Shown one piece after another: positions 54,001 through 64,000 of a DNA stretch of 64,000 nucleotides. The DNA lies in assembly GCA_015350385.1 (NCBI GenBank), contig WNKI01000002.1, positions 8,507,355-8,571,354 of the forward strand. Reading direction: 5' to 3'. A model generated the notes under the pieces. It saw nothing but the letters and a program-made list of their open reading frames with translations. It ran no database searches and had not been told where the DNA came from. This DNA is from Aculops lycopersici (lineage: Eukaryota; Arthropoda; Arachnida; Trombidiformes; Eriophyidae). The first letter of the stretch is position 1. Every line of letters starts with the position of its first letter. Position numbers and translations under genes: made by a program.

Positions 54001-55678
54001 TTTCAAGCAACCACCACCAGTTGCTTGATTTCTCCAACTCAAACATCATAATTTCTATTGATGATGATGATGCTGATGACGACGACTATTCGATGGAGCT
54101 GGCGAGAGTCAGCGGTTAAATCGGAATGATTGCTGGAGTTTATAAGTTGGAGTTTTTAGTTGGAGTCGTTGCGAGTTGCAACGAGGATAACTGTTTTTTA
54201 TATCACTCGTATCATCTTCTATCTTTTGTATCGCGTCGCGTCGCGTCGCATCGTATCTCATCGCATCAGATCCCATTAGACATGGTCGTCGACAGGCGAC
54301 TGCAACTCAACTCGCTCCAATCCACAGCCACTGGTTGATATCTCATGTCCAATGTCTAATGAGCCACACACGCAGAGTCAGTGAAATAGAATTGGATTGA
54401 CTTTGATTAGAATCGCTCGCTTTGAGTTAGCTCACTCGACTTGAATCAAGTCGGTGGTTGTTGCTGTTGTTGTTGTTGTTGTTGAGTGAGTTCCACTTCC
54501 AATTCTAATCAAAACTTTGACCGTATCACCCAAATAGAATGGCGGCCTTCAACTAGAGCACCGCCAACTGGCTAGCTGGTTGCGCACTTAATCAGCCGGC
54601 CAGTTAATCATTTGGTTGTGTGCATCGCGATGGTGTCGCACGCGCAATGCGCGGCGCGCGCTGAGCAACCAAAGGGCAAGCAGCTCGAAGTAGAAGTGAG
54701 CAGTCAATCAGATAAACTCGTTGGCGTTCTCTCTCCAATTCTCTTCTCTCTTCTCGTTTTTCTCGCTTTCTCTCGTTTCATAAACTCATTTTGAAACGAC
54801 AAACGCCTCTCATTTCGCGTCGCACAAAGATCCGATTAGATTCTATGGACAAACGCAAGGCGGTAGTAGGTAACCTCCACCAGACTGCGCTAATCACTCG
54901 AGCACCCGAAGCCTAAGCGGCGACTGAAAAGTGACCGATTGGCCGGAAGTGGCGAAAGCCAAAAAACAAGCGAAAGTAACGGAGGACTCAAGTCTCCCAC
55001 ATTGTTAACGAAGCAAATGGACGAGAAGAAAGTCTCTTACGCTCGTTGCAGTTGGTTCGAAAAAAGCCAACTGCTCGCCTGCGAGTCAATCTGCCAAATT
55101 GAATTGGATAGCCTCGAAGTGAGCGACTGAGTGAGCGAGCAATCGAGCAACTGGCTAGCCGACACTCGATCCTTTCACCTGAAAACTGAGGCTCAAGTTA
55201 ATGCCGCCGATCGACATCCAGCTGATGTTTTGTGTTGCCAACAGCCAAGTGGCAGTTGGCGAGAAGCGCCGCCACTTCCACAAGCTCGCCATCAGTTGAA
55301 TGGCCAACTGGCAGTGCCAACAATACCTTTTTTGTTGCTCCGAGTCGAGGGTGAAATGATTCGAACAAGTTGATTGATCGGCTCGCCTACTAACAACGGC
55401 CTTACCTGGCGCCTCAGTGCCAACGTCTCGCCGATACCTTCTCTGGTTGAGGAGCTTGGTGGTGGTGCGCGTGGGGTGACGTCATCAGCATCCACCAACC
55501 AGCAAACAGTAGTCTTGAGTTTAGTAGTGAGAAAAGTGGGCAGTTAGAAAGAAAATGAAGTGCCCAATAATCGTAGGGAGATTTACTTACCTTCGAGCGC
55601 GTGGGTTTGTTGCATATTTTTATCACAGGTGGCTAATAACACAATTAGGGAGCAAACAAAAACTTGTAACAATTGCAT
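42021..55678 (-). CDS. kirre: Kirre/Roughest (Neph-type) immunoglobulin adhesion receptor, six exons
   Basis: Exons in transcript order: 55678-55591 (signal peptide), 50542-49977, 49208-49044, 48882-46711, 46468-46249, 43384-42021. All junctions are GT-AG with matching phases, and the lengths sum to 1,525 codons including the stop. Ig1 is in exon 2, Ig2 spans exons 3-4 (RLECRSD... then LTWLDDQ), Ig3 (FECQARARPEKLSYKWFLDD) is nearly identical in plan to fly Roughest/Kirre, Ig4 is interrupted by about 245 disordered residues, and Ig5 spans exons 4-5. A membrane helix lies at about residues 1077-1098, then a 425-residue Gln/Ser-rich tail ending Ala-Thr-His-Val, a class I PDZ ligand as in Neph proteins. 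These receptors act in trans with nephrin-type partners in myoblast fusion, nephrocyte diaphragms and axon sorting. At 1,524 residues it is far longer than fly Rst (764) because of inserted sequence. The exon 3 and exon 5 starts have weak pyrimidine tracts and are the least certain points. Confidence 0.88.
43385..46248. other. Kirre intron 5 (2.86 kb)
   Basis: It separates the Ig5 exon from the membrane/tail exon, with donor GTGAGT at 46248 and acceptor TTTAG at 43385. It contains a perfect hairpin (44482-44516), GAGC-type repeats near 44395-44412, and pyrimidine-rich stretches near 45705-45752. The small frames inside have no support. Confidence 0.7.
44482..44516. repeat. perfect hairpin, 14-bp stem and 7-nt loop
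   Basis: AGTTGATGCCAGTC (44482-44495) pairs with GACTGGCATCAACT (44503-44516) around GCGTTGA. It lies within Kirre intron 5. The stem is shorter than a typical pre-miRNA. Confidence 0.85.
49209..49976. other. Kirre intron 2 (768 nt)
   Basis: Donor GTGAGT at 49976-49971, acceptor ACGCAG at 49210-49209. A CGG run near 49364-49380 and an AAT run near 49227-49241 lie within it. No separate gene is seen. Confidence 0.65.
53347..53374. repeat. (AACGT)5 pentanucleotide repeat
   Basis: Five AACGT units and a partial sixth in Kirre intron 1. Confidence 0.9.
53817..53846. repeat. (AGC)n trinucleotide repeat
   Basis: About nine near-perfect AGC units within Kirre intron 1. On the minus strand they lie in a non-coding context. 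Confidence 0.85.
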
Positions 55679-58600
55679 AGCTCTGGCTGCTTGCTGGTGG
55701 TTTTGACGATAATCTGTTTGGTCTTGGCAGCAATGAGTGTGTTTGTTGTGGTTGAGGTGATGATTGTAGAATTGATTGGAAAAATTAGTCACGGAGCTTC
55801 TTGTTTTGATCAAGCTTGGCGGCTTGGTGCTGGAATCTGCATCTGCAAAAGGTTTCTCGAGTTGACTCTTCTTCGCTCTCCCTTGTTTGGTGTGGTTCAG
55901 AAAATCATGATCCCACCCAAGCTCTAGAGACTGGACATTAGACATTGAAAATTGACACTCTCAACGACCGACGACGAGTTAAGGAAAAGGACGACAATCG
56001 TCACTTTGGATAATTTGATCATCTCGCTTTCGCTCGATCGCTCGCTAGGAATTTATTCCTTTTCTAAACCGTTGCTATTGCTCTTTTGCATTCAACAGAA
56101 CGACGAATGCTCTCTAGTGTGTCTGTTTGGCGGTGTCTTATGCGCCGCTGGACTTGCCTCTTGGAAACAATAAACTGACAATAGAAAGACAGAGAACTAA
56201 ACTACACAGTACTAAAGGCGCACAAGCAAACCAAAGGGCAACTGATCGCTCGCTCGCCGCTTGCTAACTGCGCGCGCCGCTGGCCACTTGCAGCCAGAGC
56301 TTGCCATTTGCGTTGCTCACTTCGGGTTTGGATTGTGCACTTGAGGAGTTCATCCAGTTGCGCATGCGCATTAGCTCGAGATTAAAACCGCATCACTCCT
56401 TCCATTTGTCTGGCCGTAAGACAGAGCGAAATGGACGGCAGACAAGCAGATTTGCTGTTGCTGCTGCTGCTCGACTTGGTGGTAATATGAAGAGTCTCAA
56501 ATTAAATGACAACCAAACGAGGCATTCAAGGCGCAAGCGAGGCAAAAAAGCGGCCCGCGACTTCGCTATGTGTCACGTAATTTGCTGCAAACTAACCGGC
56601 CAGTTAACTAGTTGTTTTATTGGAAACAGAAACAGAAACAGAAACAACTACAACTACAACTACAACTACAACTTGTTGTTCCTCTCTCCACTCCAAATGG
56701 CGGTGGTCGCTGCTGATGTCTTCGACCACCGGGAACTGGTATCAAACAGCAAGATCTCAAACAACATTGAGTGGCGCGCGGGCGCGTTTAAAGCGCCTCT
56801 CGAACGAGAGCAACTTGTTGGTGTTGGCTCTCTCACTGGTATTATTATTATTATTATTATTAGTATGTCTTTTGTTGTTGTCACTATTGCACTTATTTGT
56901 TTGTTTAATCGGCAAGCTAGCCGGATGGCTGACAAGAAGTTGAGAGAACCAAAGCAAACTAAACAAGTGAGAGTCTTTCGCGACACTAAAGCTCAAGATT
57001 ATATTGAGTTTAACTTTTAATCGCACCCCTCTTTCTCGTCATCGATGCTTCCGACAGCTCGCTTGTTTTGTCTAGTTCGGAGCCAAGGAAATAACAACAA
57101 TAAGATGTGGTGGCCCAGGCGACAGCTATCGAGACTCGCGACGTCGCAAGCTTACACTCAGGTTACACAGCGACCACTTGTTGCCTCCTATGGCTTCGGG
57201 TCGCGGGGGCTTTTAGCTGGAAGCTGAGCAGTCCAAATAGAGAGAAGGAGAAAGTGAAGAAGACGAGCAACAATCAATCAATCGATGGATGCGCTTTTTT
57301 GCGGAAAACTTTGACTCTGCTCCTCTGGCTCGTTGTTGTTGTTGCTGCTGCTGTCTCGAGGGGATCCATTGAAGGAAAAGTGAGACGAGAGAGAGAGAGA
57401 GGAAAGGGGAAACATAATTCCGAACTTCTCGGCTCGTCTGCCTCTAGGTTGCAAGTTTCTTTGGTCGCCAGTCGCGTGGCCATTGTGCTATCCATTGCGC
57501 AACAGCAACAACAGTAGTTATGGCAACTTGTTGCCTGTCAATTTGGCGAGCCAAGTCATCTCTCAAGCTCTCGAGCTCGCAAGTCGAGCTGATCCGAGAG
57601 AAAGTTGAGTTTTCTCGCGTATCCAATTAGTCGCACAAAAGAGCAACGCAGCAAAGCGGTGCCTACTTTTGTTGCTGCTGGTAAAACTGCGATCGACAAC
57701 AACGGCAAAAAAGTGGACAGTCGGCGAGCACAACAAAGCGGCCGACGGCGGCGTCGCGTCAATCTCCCTACGTCCGGCAGGTAGAGGGGCAACCTGTTGT
57801 GTGTGTGTGTGTACAGCGGCTGCCTTGCTGCGGCCGCGACAGACGCGCACACAGACACAATTAGTCGGCCGCCTTGCTGCTCCCTCGACTTGCCGCCGCT
57901 GCTGGCGTCCATCTACCTGTGAGAGTTGCTCTTTTGGGACGAACTGCAGTCGGCAGAAGCAACTCAGTGGCTCACTCACTCACTCTTGACTCACTCGCTT
58001 GTAAGTCAAGAGGCTAGTCAAGCTGCTCTCAGGATCAAGAGGAGAAATCCCCTTTGCCTCTACTGCTGCTAATGCCGTTAGATTTGATTGAGATTGAAAC
58101 TGCGGCATCGAGATCAGCTGAGGCCGTAGCAACAAGAGTGCAGAATAAGAGTCGCCGCTCACCTGTGTGAGCTGCAAGCGGGCGAGAGAGTTAGTGTGCA
58201 GTAATCACTTGTCGTTGCCGTTACTTATCCGACTTGTCGATCTATTTGCTCAGATTGATGAACTCTAATTTCTATTTCAGCTCACCAGTTGCAACGGCTT
58301 TTGCTACTGCTGCTGCTGCTGCTGTTGCCGCAATCTAAAGTTTAAACTCGTCTGCGGAGAAAGCGAAGAGGAAGAGGATTTTGAGAGCAACTAAACGAGC
58401 AGCAAAAACTTTCGCTCGTTTAGTGCTCGGTCAATTGGATCGATTCTCTGGTCTCGTCGCGAATCGATCCAGTTTCAGTTGCAATTACACTTTTTGTGCT
58501 TTCCAATTTGCGCCCGACTCTTTCTTTCTTTTTTTCTTATTCTTATTCTTATTCTTATTCCTATTCTCATACTCATTCTTCTCTCATTGAGATCGCAGCG

Positions 58601-61600
58601 ACGAGTTGGAAAGGAGGCAAGCGGTGGTCGCGACTCGAGAGTGTTGTGCTGCGCTCACGTCGAATCAATTAGTTCCAGTTGGAAGCTAAATTTTGAATTG
58701 TCGTTTTAATCGCTGCAAGCGAAGCAAGCTGACCATTCAGTTTAATGTCGACTGGCCATATATTTTACCCGACTAACTAGACCGCTAATAGTATATACTT
58801 ATGTCATTGCATATCGTGTCTCTCGGCTCAGGTAAACTCATGATTCAACTGCTACGGTCGCGCGGAAGCCGCACGATGATTAGAGAGTTAGTTAGCCAGC
58901 TAGCTAGAGAGAGAGAGAGAGAGTAGATTTCAAATGAGTCCGCTAAAACAAGACTAAGGAGCAAGGAGATGATAACAAGGGTAATGATGATAATGATTAC
59001 GACTATGATGATGATGATAAACTTTGGCTGGCAAATGAGCGCAGCTAACTTGGCGGCTTAAGATGGGGAATCTCGTCGTTGTCTTCGCGCGCTTTAGGTC
59101 TGTTGGCACGAATACACGACTCTATCTATGTTTTGGTTTGGATTTCTATGCTAAGACCTCAAATTTGTCGAGGCAGTCGCGGCAGGAGTAAAGGCGGGAG
59201 CAAAAGTTGGAGCTCCAACGTGGAAGCGGCCGACAGCGAGCGATGGAATGAGACTGAACCGGCTGCGTCTTCGCGTGTTCCTCGGCCACTAGCGTGACGC
59301 ACTCAATGATGGGCTCGGTGGCTGTTGTCATTCGTTAGTTGTTGCACAACTTCCGAGACAGACGAGGGTTCAGGTATTTCGGAGCAAGAGCTCGGTTGTC
59401 GCATGCGAGTTGGTGTTGCCTGGCCGTCGTTGTCGTCGTCGTCTTCAGGATAAGAGAATGGAAGATAACAGAACGAGAGGCAAAAACACTGACCGCCACC
59501 GCTACCACCACCAAGCTAAGTGGGTGCATTTGACAGGTGAGCGATTTGAGCGATCGAAGCAAACCCCCCAAACAAGACTGCTGATCTTCGGGATGGAATG
59601 TGCAACTCAACGGCGAATGAACTTGCGACAAATAAATAAATTACTGGGTCATCAATCAGTGGCCGCTAGTTTGTAGCGACTTTTTTTCTTTTTTCCTTTT
59701 TTTATGGGGAACGGTAGCGGCACAAGCGAGATTAGCTCCAACAGGTGGACACACAAATTGTATTTTGTGCGCCCCGTTGAAGGCGATCGATTGCCTTGAG
59801 AAGCGCAACTTGTGGATCTCCAACCCAGCAGCTGAACTGACACTTGGGAACCGCAAGCCACAGGTAGTTGTTTGGTCGCTCGATCGGCTGACTTTCTCAA
59901 TAGTCAAGTTAGTCAGTCGCTCCGAACCAATCAGCTCCTCTTTTCGCTTCATGTCACTCGAGCGGAGAGAAGACTTCGAAGCGAACTTGGGGTTCACACG
60001 GCTGAAAGAAGCGGCGACCACTTGTTTGCGGCTTGCCAACCGGAAGGTCGCGCTTTTGTTGCTCTCTCTTTCTTCGTCCGTCGAACTCCTTCTCCCTATT
60101 CGTCACCGCAACCACCAACTTTTGCCACACTCTCGAGGGTGCAGCAACAAAAGTCGAGTAAGTTAGCCAGTCGATCGATAATAAGTGAGTCAATGGAGAG
60201 ATAATATTTGTAAGCCATCGCAGCGGATCGCCGTCGACGACGACAACGACGTCGTCAACGAAGAAGCGTCGACGTTTTGGGTCACTTGACTCGCCTTTTG
60301 TAATCGCCTCTCTTTCTCGTTTGCCTCACTGTATTTGCGGCCAAACTTGCTGTCGCAACGCAAACAAGTTGCTAGTGCGGCGGATCGCGTTACGTAACAA
60401 TGGCGCAGAGTTCCCCGCAGAGTAGGATGAAATGCAAAGTTAGTCTCGGAGTCAATTGACTCTCGGCCACCGATAGTCGGTGTTATTATTATCATCACTA
60501 TTTCGATTACTATTATGTTACTCAACCAGATGGATGGCAAAGATCTAGGTCGTTGTTGTCAATTTATTGGCCGCTAAAATGCAATTGTGCTATCAATTGA
60601 TCGTCGCTTTGCCTCTTTATCCACGGCATTCATTTGCTCTCTGCCAATTGAATTGTTACTCAAACAACTGACCGCTACCCGTAAGTGAGAATCCCGTTTG
60701 GTTTGGATATATAAAGACATGTGGTCGACTTTATTTTCAATGATAAATTGACTCGAGATTTGGCCGAAAAGCTTGGAGCGCCTGTCCGTTAAGTTTAATA
60801 GAAATCTAATGGAGAAGCCAAGCAACGAGACAACGATTAGCAAGCAGTGGCAAGTTAAACTCGCCACTGATAGTTGGTCACTTGGAGCCCCGAGTCGAGA
60901 TTTTATCTTCTCCTTTCGTCGCTTTGTCTCTTGTCCCTCCAAACTAAAGCGCCAACTTCCATTTGAGAGTCTTTCAGTTGCGTGTCTTGTATGGATTCTA
61001 TGACCACCACAACCACGACGAGCATCAAAAGTAGCAGCAACTTGCGAGGGATCAAAGAGAAACCAAACCGAACCAAACCGTGGAAAGAAATGGACTAGAT
61101 TAGCGATGGCACATAAAGTATTGCCTAATGTCATAATCGTAATGGCAATTCTTGGTAGCGCCTCTCCCCTATTCTTCTCCCTGTTCTTCTTGGTAGCGTT
61201 GCAAACTTTCACCAAACAAACCATGTAAGTTTGTACATGTTTTCTCGGCAGCTTGAGCGCTTGCTACAAAACTAGAGCGCTAGAGCAGCATGCTCAGTCG
61301 CCGATGGGTCGCGTGCATTGGGACACTTTGTTGCGCGTACTAAACTCTGCACGCGACAAACACGAGCCGCTCGGTGGTTGAAGTGCGCCTGCACTTCCGC
61401 TTTGGCCGGCAGCTCCACGTCCCGTTGCGTTTGTAGTCATAACTCTAAACTCTATGTTCTATCTCTCTAGTCTATTGCTATGCCATACGTTCCACTAAAC
61501 AAGCCCACTGTCAGGTAAATCTTTCTCTCACTTGCTCTTTTTGCCTGTCCACTTAATTGGCTCACTTTTCTTCATTAGATTCGCCACGAGCTAAGCTTGA

Positions 61601-63857
61601 GCTGAATAAACAGTCCTTGGTTCTGGAGGGGGAAAGATTGAGCTGCTTTGGTTTATCTCATAATGAACATTCATATGCTTCTCGAAGACCTAGATAAACC
61701 GACGACAAGCCAATGACAGACCGGAAGTGAAGAGTTGAGTTCTTGAAAAGCGAGTCAATAACTCACTTGCTGTCCCTACTCTATTTTCTGCTGGTCTTTT
61801 TTCGAGCGCCACGCAAGCGCCGACTAGCGGCACTCAGCGGAATTCGGATCAATGTCCATCAAACAGGTAAACTTTTTCGCCTCTCACTTTGGACCAAGAG
61901 TTGCGACAATCGCGCGCACCTTTGCAGCAGTTTAGTGTCAAGTTATTCAAGCGAGTTGCTTTTTGATACCAACCAAACTCGACTCAACTGAACCGAACTT
62001 ACTTGAAGAATCGAACTCGATATGAGTAACGAATTTCCATTTGGTCTATTTCACCACTCGCTCCGGCAGGAAGTCGATGGCCAGAAAGGTGGTGCGTGGT
62101 CACACAGGTCACACAATAGGTTTGCATGGCGAGTTCATGTCTCGTCTATTCAATCGCCGGAAAGCGAGCAGCAACTCCGACTGCCACTTGTATCATTTGA
62201 ATATGAACTGAAGTTGACGAACGAGAGAGGGAGAGAAAGAAACACAGGTGGCTGGAGTTGATATTCTTCATCTATTTCGAAGAGATTCTAAATTCTTGAT
62301 ACTCCAGTATGAGGTAGTTGCGTCACGATTGTTTGTTGATTTTGATCAGCTATGAAAGATTCTGATCATAATCAAACCTTTTTGCTTCAGAAGGACGCTA
62401 AATTATCAACCTAAGCAAAGCTAGCTACCGAAGCAAACTCAGGTATAAATTTTGAGCGCCTTAATTCGAAATCATTGGGCGGCAAATGAGGCTGGAGTTT
62501 TTGGATTGGTTGGATATAAACCTTTAGTGGATATAAGAGGAAAAAAGGCTTCAATACAAAGTAAACTCTACCTACGGATAACATCAGCCAGTTATCTAAC
62601 TAACAAAGGTTATACAAACAACACATGAAGTCGCAGTGATCGTCATCTTCAAAACCAAAATCACGACAACAAATTCGAGCTATTGGTTTCAGTTTGTTGC
62701 CCGACCATTTAGCGCCACCAACTTGTCTTCTTGGCCACCAACTCGCCTTTCGACAAACTCGACGCACCAACGGGAGGTAACGATAGATAGAGAGAGAGAG
62801 AGAGAGAAAATACCTGACTGGTCGATAGAAAAGTTGGCCAGCCACTTGTTGTTGGTCGTGTCCAGGCTTCTGCGTCGGGTGGCAACTTCAGGTAGCGAAG
62901 CGATTTGGCAACAAGTGGCGTCGCTCCAAAGTCACGATCCGAGCGAGGAGCTGCAGGTGACTCGCCGACGGAGTTTCAATGGCATCCTCGCCACTAAAGC
63001 TTCCTGTCTACCACTACCACCACCAATATTACTTCTGGGCAGCAAGCGTGCAAAATGATAAACCTCAGTTTAGACGACAACACTCTCGGGGCTAGCGGCC
63101 ATCTGACATTGCGGTTGTTTCTCGCTTACCTGTCTCACTCTTTGTGAGCGTGGACCTTTCCCCTCGATGCTCGACTTGCAAATTGGGCGGCAAAATTGAA
63201 AAAGATTATGACGAGCAAAAATCGGTGGCGAAAACGCAGAGAGGAAAAATCGATCCGATCGGCGAGGTGCCTGTGTATTACCACCACTACCACTACTACA
63301 ACTGCCTTCAAGCGAGCGCTTGCATCAGTTAGATGGATGGATAGGTGGGCAGAAGCAGCTGCTCATTCGATTACCAACAGGTAGCCTTAGGGACAACAAG
63401 GTGACCTTCAAAGGACGCGCGCCGACAGGTGGTTGGAGGAAGTTGTGTATAGCGGTGAGTTTTTGAGCAACTCGACACTTGGGCGCTCAAGTTCATCGGT
63501 TTCGTTGTGCTTGTTGGCTAGCGAGCTTATTGAATTGCCAAAAATGAGAGCCCTAGTTTTTTTACATCGCGACATAAAGTTTTTACATGAAAAAACTCGA
63601 AAAAAAAGTTTGTCGCCTGTTATCAGCTGAATCTCATCTCGAATTATTCAATTTGCTGCCGGCCATTCGGTTAGTCTCTTGGATAAATTAGAAGCTTGAG
63701 AGAAGCGCCTATTTGGTCGCTGGGAACTGAAAAAGGAAAGTCTATTGAGATTGGAATGGTTTTTGTAGTTGTTGTTGCGCAATGAGAAAACTCAATATAA
63801 GAACGAGTCACAACAACAAATTGATTGCGCAACGAAAAACTAACCTAAAGCTAGAGG

Positions 63858-63915
<58 letters not shown>

Positions 63916-64000
63916 ATAGTATAAGTAGTTATTACGTTACGTACGTACTACTAACTAACGTAAGTAGGAGTACGACGAGAACGTAGAAGTAAGTAAGTAA
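55679..64000. other. 8.3 kb upstream of Kirre start, no gene resolved
   Basis: This region probably holds the Kirre promoter and 5' UTR, plus unassigned DNA to the window edge. Frames of up to 239 codons (for example 56301-57020 + and 60574-61224 -) lack domains, some lack an ATG, and they overlap others on both strands. Repeats include AAACAG/CTACAA hexamers near 56625-56672, TTCTTA hexamers near 58536-58575, GA tracts near 58908-58922 and 62784-62804, and a GA microsatellite at 63863-63912. No tRNA or other RNA gene was recognised. Confidence 0.5.
63863..63912. repeat. (AG)25 microsatellite
   Basis: Fifty bases of perfect AG dinucleotide near the right edge, followed by GTAC/TACG-rich short repeats. 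Confidence 0.95.

Larger units (their letters stand above)
50543..55590. other. Kirre intron 1 (5.0 kb)
   Basis: Donor GTAAGT at 55590-55585, acceptor CTTCACAG at 50543. Long first introns commonly hold enhancers. Simple repeats are frequent: GGCGC near 52731-52752, AACGT at 53347-53374, AGC at 53817-53846, TCGCG near 54236-54251. Frames up to 234 codons occur, but those checked start with TTG or GTG and carry no domain. Confidence 0.65.

Noticed and set aside
55583..55945. Longer 120-codon frame ahead of the Kirre signal peptide
   Set aside because: The signal peptide starts at the internal Met at 55678. The upstream part would place about 90 polar residues before it, so it is more likely 5' UTR.
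56301..57020. 239-codon plus-strand frame with an apparent membrane segment
   Set aside because: It opens with TTG; the supposed membrane segment is an ATT repeat translated as poly-Ile, and other stretches are translated hexamer repeats.
60574..61224. 216-codon minus-strand frame starting with ATG
   Set aside because: No recognisable domain, mixed basic/hydrophobic composition as expected from random translation, and it lies in repeat-rich noncoding DNA with other frames open alongside.

Overview
The window is nuclear DNA from an arthropod. The best evidence is a large secreted protein with an R&R-type chitin-binding domain, next to animal-only families: a Kirre/Roughest (Neph) adhesion protein, phosphorylase kinase alpha, a Trio-type RhoGEF and a TDRD12-type Tudor helicase. 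Most genes are single uninterrupted frames, even those of 1,000-1,400 codons, and many proteins carry long Gln/Asn/Ser/Thr-rich tracts. Such intron poverty at about one gene per 4 kb would fit a miniaturised mite, for example an eriophyoid. That placement is inference, not something the sequence proves.

Layout. 1-3335 (-): 5' part of a TDRD12-like piRNA-pathway helicase running off the left edge. 4110-8258 (-): giant cuticular protein. 10272-13358 (+): phosphorylase kinase alpha. 13727-15926 (+): two tandem, strongly diverged MTHFR-like genes. 16177-20988 (+): a dense cluster of FKBP2, FIS1, EMC10 and COQ4, with a probable 50-residue two-exon gene and a broken copy of the FKBP2 3' end between FIS1 and EMC10. 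21067-22467 (-): an ataxin-1-type AXH protein whose domain is split by a disordered insertion of about 320 residues. 22.5-27 kb: no gene resolved. 27028-31074 (-): EVH1-spectrin-DH-PH protein. 32537-36250 (-): synaptotagmin-like membrane protein with C2 domains. 38339-41355 (+): CDC50/TMEM30 in two exons, whose 1.9 kb intron holds an antisense gene for a secreted M1-aminopeptidase N-domain without a catalytic domain. 42021-55678 (-): a six-exon Kirre/Rst gene, reconstructed here from splice sites and matching phases, from signal peptide to C-terminal PDZ ligand. 55.7-64 kb: no gene resolved; rich in simple repeats, probably regulatory or 5' untranslated DNA.

Functionally the window mixes housekeeping genes (ER folding and insertion: FKBP2, EMC10; mitochondria: FIS1, COQ4; glycogen: PHKA; lipid flipping: CDC50) with cell-surface and signalling genes (Kirre, EVH1-GEF, synaptotagmin-like). 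The most novel item is the EVH1-spectrin-DH-PH architecture, which would join an Ena/VASP-type proline-ligand reader to a Rac/Rho exchange factor in one polypeptide. Two short words, CACTTGTTG and CCGGAAGT, recur far above chance in coding and noncoding DNA on both strands.
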